Assembly: GCA_025361995.1 (NCBI GenBank)
Contig: JANYIP010000013.1
Location: 1-7,200 of the forward strand
Origin: Streptomycetales bacterium
GTDB taxonomy: Bacteria; Actinomycetota; Actinomycetes; Prado026
Direction of reading: 5' to 3'
DNA: 7,200 bases
Part shown: one piece after another, positions 6,101-7,200 of the stretch
How the letters are laid out: every line of letters begins with the position of its first letter
Numbering within the stretch: the first letter of the stretch is position 1
The notes under the pieces: generated by a model
Told to the model about the DNA's origin: nothing
The model's input: only the letters and a program-made list of their open reading frames with translations
The model's database searches: none
Program-made: the position numbers and the translations under genes

Positions 6101-6357
6101 GGGGACCAGGACCAGGACCAGGACCAGGACGATGCCCTGGCTGCGCCAGTCGTTGCCGTCGACGGGCGGCCGCTGACCACGTGGGCGCCGGCGGCCGACG
6201 GTGAGCCCGCGTTGAAGGGCTCCGCGCGGGGGGCGCCGCCAGCCTCGCTGGCGTGGTAGAGCGTGCTGTCCGGCAGGAACATCCCCTGGACCGACGAGAG
6301 GTTCACCGTCCCGGCGGCGACGTTCTCGGCCGAGCCCGCGACGCCCGGGTCGGGGGT
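6101..6357 (-). pseudogene. Decayed duplicate of the C-terminus of the propeller-type surface protein
   Basis: On the minus strand 6357-6170 reads TPDPGVAGSAENVAAG, then SSVQGMFLPDSTLYHAS, then FNAGSPSAAGAHVVSG. This aligns with the end of the neighbouring gene: SPESGVVG, SAAEGMFLSGPTLYWAS, FNGGAPSAGTDHVVSG. A one-base deletion (CC at 6170-6171 where the intact copy has CCC) then shifts the frame, and the next frame continues PPVDGNDWRSQG against PPVDGTHWQSRG in the intact gene. The final MFLIP and stop are replaced by an expanded hexamer coding alternating Val-Leu. The remnant has no start, no stop in place and no upstream part. It is an old partial tandem duplication or the stump of a former paralogue. 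Confidence 0.75.
6103..6130 (+). repeat. GGACCA hexamer tandem repeat
   Basis: There are four perfect GGACCA units and a partial GGAC, 28 bp in all. It lies at the end of the decayed C-terminal copy, where the hexamer would encode repeated Val-Leu. It probably arose by slippage after the sequence stopped being under selection. Confidence 0.9.
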
Positions 6358-6377
6358 CCGTCCCGGCGCCGGGACGG
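6358..6377 (-). terminator. Perfect 20-bp palindrome, likely terminator of the surface-protein gene
   Basis: CCGTCCCGGCGCCGGGACGG is fully self-complementary. As RNA it can fold as an eight-base-pair GC stem with a GCGC loop. It begins 24 bp after the stop of the minus-strand gene ending at 6402, a normal position for an actinobacterial terminator, though there is no U tract. A protein-binding site is an alternative. Confidence 0.5.
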
Positions 6378-6401
6378 GTCGAACGGCGTGCAGGGGCTGG
6401 C

Positions 6402-7199
6402 TCAAGGGATGAGGAACATCCCCCGGCTCTGCCAGTGCGTGCCGTCGACCGGCGGCCCGCTGACGACGTGGTCGGTGCCCGCCGACGGCGCACCGCCGTT
6501 GAACGTCACCGCGTGCAGCGCGCCTGTGGTCCTGCTGGCCCAGTACAGGGTGGGCCCGGACAGGAACATCCCCTCGGCGGCGGAGAAGTTCTCGCTGCCG
6601 GTCCCAGCTGTCTCGGTCGGGCCCACCACGCCGGACTCGGGGCTGAACCAGCGCCAGTACAGGGCCGGCTTCCCGGTCCGGGTGTAGTAGAGCCTGCCGC
6701 CGGCGAAGACCATCCCGGTCAGGCCCTGGACCTCGGCGCCGTACAGGGTCGGCGGCACGCTCGCGTAGGTCTGCCCCGACCCGGTCTGGACGGTGGACCA
6801 GTACGGGTCGTCGTACGGGTCGACCACGGCCGGCGCGCCCAGCGTGGTGCCGTCGAAGGTCCGCCGGTACAACCGGCCGTCGCTCCAGCCGTAGTACAGC
6901 CACCGGCCCACGACGAACGCCCCGCGAGCCTTCGACCAGTCCGTGGTCGTGTCGACCGTGGACGTCGCCCCGACCGTCCTGCCGTCGAACGCCCTGGCCA
7001 CCAGCGTGGCCGTGGGGGTCGCTCCGGGCCCGGCCAGGTACACCCTGCCCGGCAGGACGCCGGTGGCGGTCGACGGGAGCACCTCACCGCCGGCGAGCGG
7101 GAACAGCGCGATCCGGCCGCGGTAGTAGGTCTGGTTACCGATGTACGTGGTGTCGCTGCCCACGAAGAGTCCCTGCGCGGTCGCCAGCAGCGCGTACGC
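6402..7199 (-). CDS. Large surface/secreted propeller-repeat protein, C-terminal part (partial)
   Basis: The last 265 residues of a minus-strand protein that begins beyond the right edge. A GTG at 7163 could be read as a start, but the frame continues upstream as ALLATAQGLFVGSDTTYIG, which is internal to the family. The visible part has repeated blade-like motifs: LVARAFDG, GRWLYYGWSDGRLYRRTFDG, GMVFAGGRLYYTRTG, LYWRWFSPESGVVG, GMFLSGPTLYWAS and a final GMFLIP. This fits a beta-propeller-like C-terminal module found in large secreted actinobacterial proteins, which often carry delta-60-type, PKD or similar repeats further upstream. It is rich in Gly, Tyr, Thr and aromatic residues and has no membrane segment or sorting signal at the C-terminus, so release or non-covalent attachment is more likely than sortase anchoring. 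The biochemical role is unknown. The stop at 6402 is followed by a palindromic terminator candidate and then the decayed copy of this gene's own 3' end. Confidence 0.8.
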   Translation of the reverse strand, partial: AYALLATAQGLFVGSDTTYIGNQTYYRGRIALFPLAGGEVLPSTATGVLPGRVYLAGPGATPTATLVARAFDGRTVGATSTVDTTTDWSKARGAFVVGRWLYYGWSDGRLYRRTFDGTTLGAPAVVDPYDDPYWSTVQTGSGQTYASVPPTLYGAEVQGLTGMVFAGGRLYYTRTGKPALYWRWFSPESGVVGPTETAGTGSENFSAAEGMFLSGPTLYWASRTTGALHAVTFNGGAPSAGTDHVVSGPPVDGTHWQSRGMFLIP

Positions 7200-7200
7200 G

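Noticed and set aside
6103..6130. CRISPR-like or binding-site array
   Set aside because: It is a simple hexamer repeat with no spacers.
6004..6903. 299-codon minus-strand frame overlapping the surface-protein gene
   Set aside because: Upstream of about 6360 it is an out-of-frame shadow. Only its last part matches the paralogous tail, which is reported as a pseudogene remnant.
1..7200. tRNA, rRNA, CRISPR array, toxin-antitoxin pair or phage defence island
   Set aside because: I found no sequence resembling these on either strand. The DUF222 protein is nuclease-associated but is not part of a recognisable defence set here.

Overview
The window is high-GC DNA with actinobacterial gene families throughout: a DUF222/13E12-type protein, a HelR-type RNA polymerase ATPase, a ParE-like type II topoisomerase B subunit next to a small CxxC/CxxH protein, and a large propeller-type surface protein. 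The mix looks most like Nocardioides or a relative in the Propionibacteriales. That placement rests on remembered family resemblance, not on a search.

Layout. (1) Positions 1-444, minus strand: 5' part of a DUF222 (13E12-type, HNH-associated) gene that runs off the left edge. It is broken by a one-base frameshift in a C5 run (170-174) and appears to have a leaderless promoter. (2) Positions 445-707: intergenic region with the first copy of a 27-bp repeat, a G-rich tract with G-quadruplex potential, a GC hairpin, and a palindrome plus -10-like box in front of the next gene. (3) Positions 708-2885, plus strand: a complete helR-type gene, whose relatives remove stalled RNA polymerase and protect it from rifamycins. 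(4) Positions 2886-3007: second copy of the repeat in the same orientation, again followed by a G-rich tract. (5) Positions 3008-3520, plus strand: a small membrane protein that seems to lack an internal segment near its N-terminus. Its last 50 bp overlap the 3' end of the next gene tail to tail. (6) Positions 3471-5555, minus strand: complete parE-like gene. (7) Positions 5556-5759: divergent promoter region. (8) Positions 5760-5990, plus strand: DUF7455-like 76-residue putative zinc-ribbon protein, followed by a strong terminator hairpin. (9) Positions 5991-6401: no intact gene. It holds the terminator, a hexamer repeat, a decayed minus-strand copy of the C-terminus of the neighbouring surface-protein gene, and a perfect 20-bp palindrome. 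(10) Positions 6402-7199, minus strand: C-terminal 265 codons of a large, probably secreted propeller-like protein whose start lies beyond the right edge.

How the parts relate. The parE-like gene and the DUF7455-like gene form a divergent pair of housekeeping type. The helR gene sits between two direct copies of an interspersed repeat, beside a damaged DUF222 gene, so this side looks like accessory or rearranged DNA. No complete novel multi-gene system is visible. The observations most worth following are the repeat/G-tract unit flanking helR, the palindrome at the helR promoter, the internal tandem duplication within HelR, and the decayed paralogous tail beside the surface protein.
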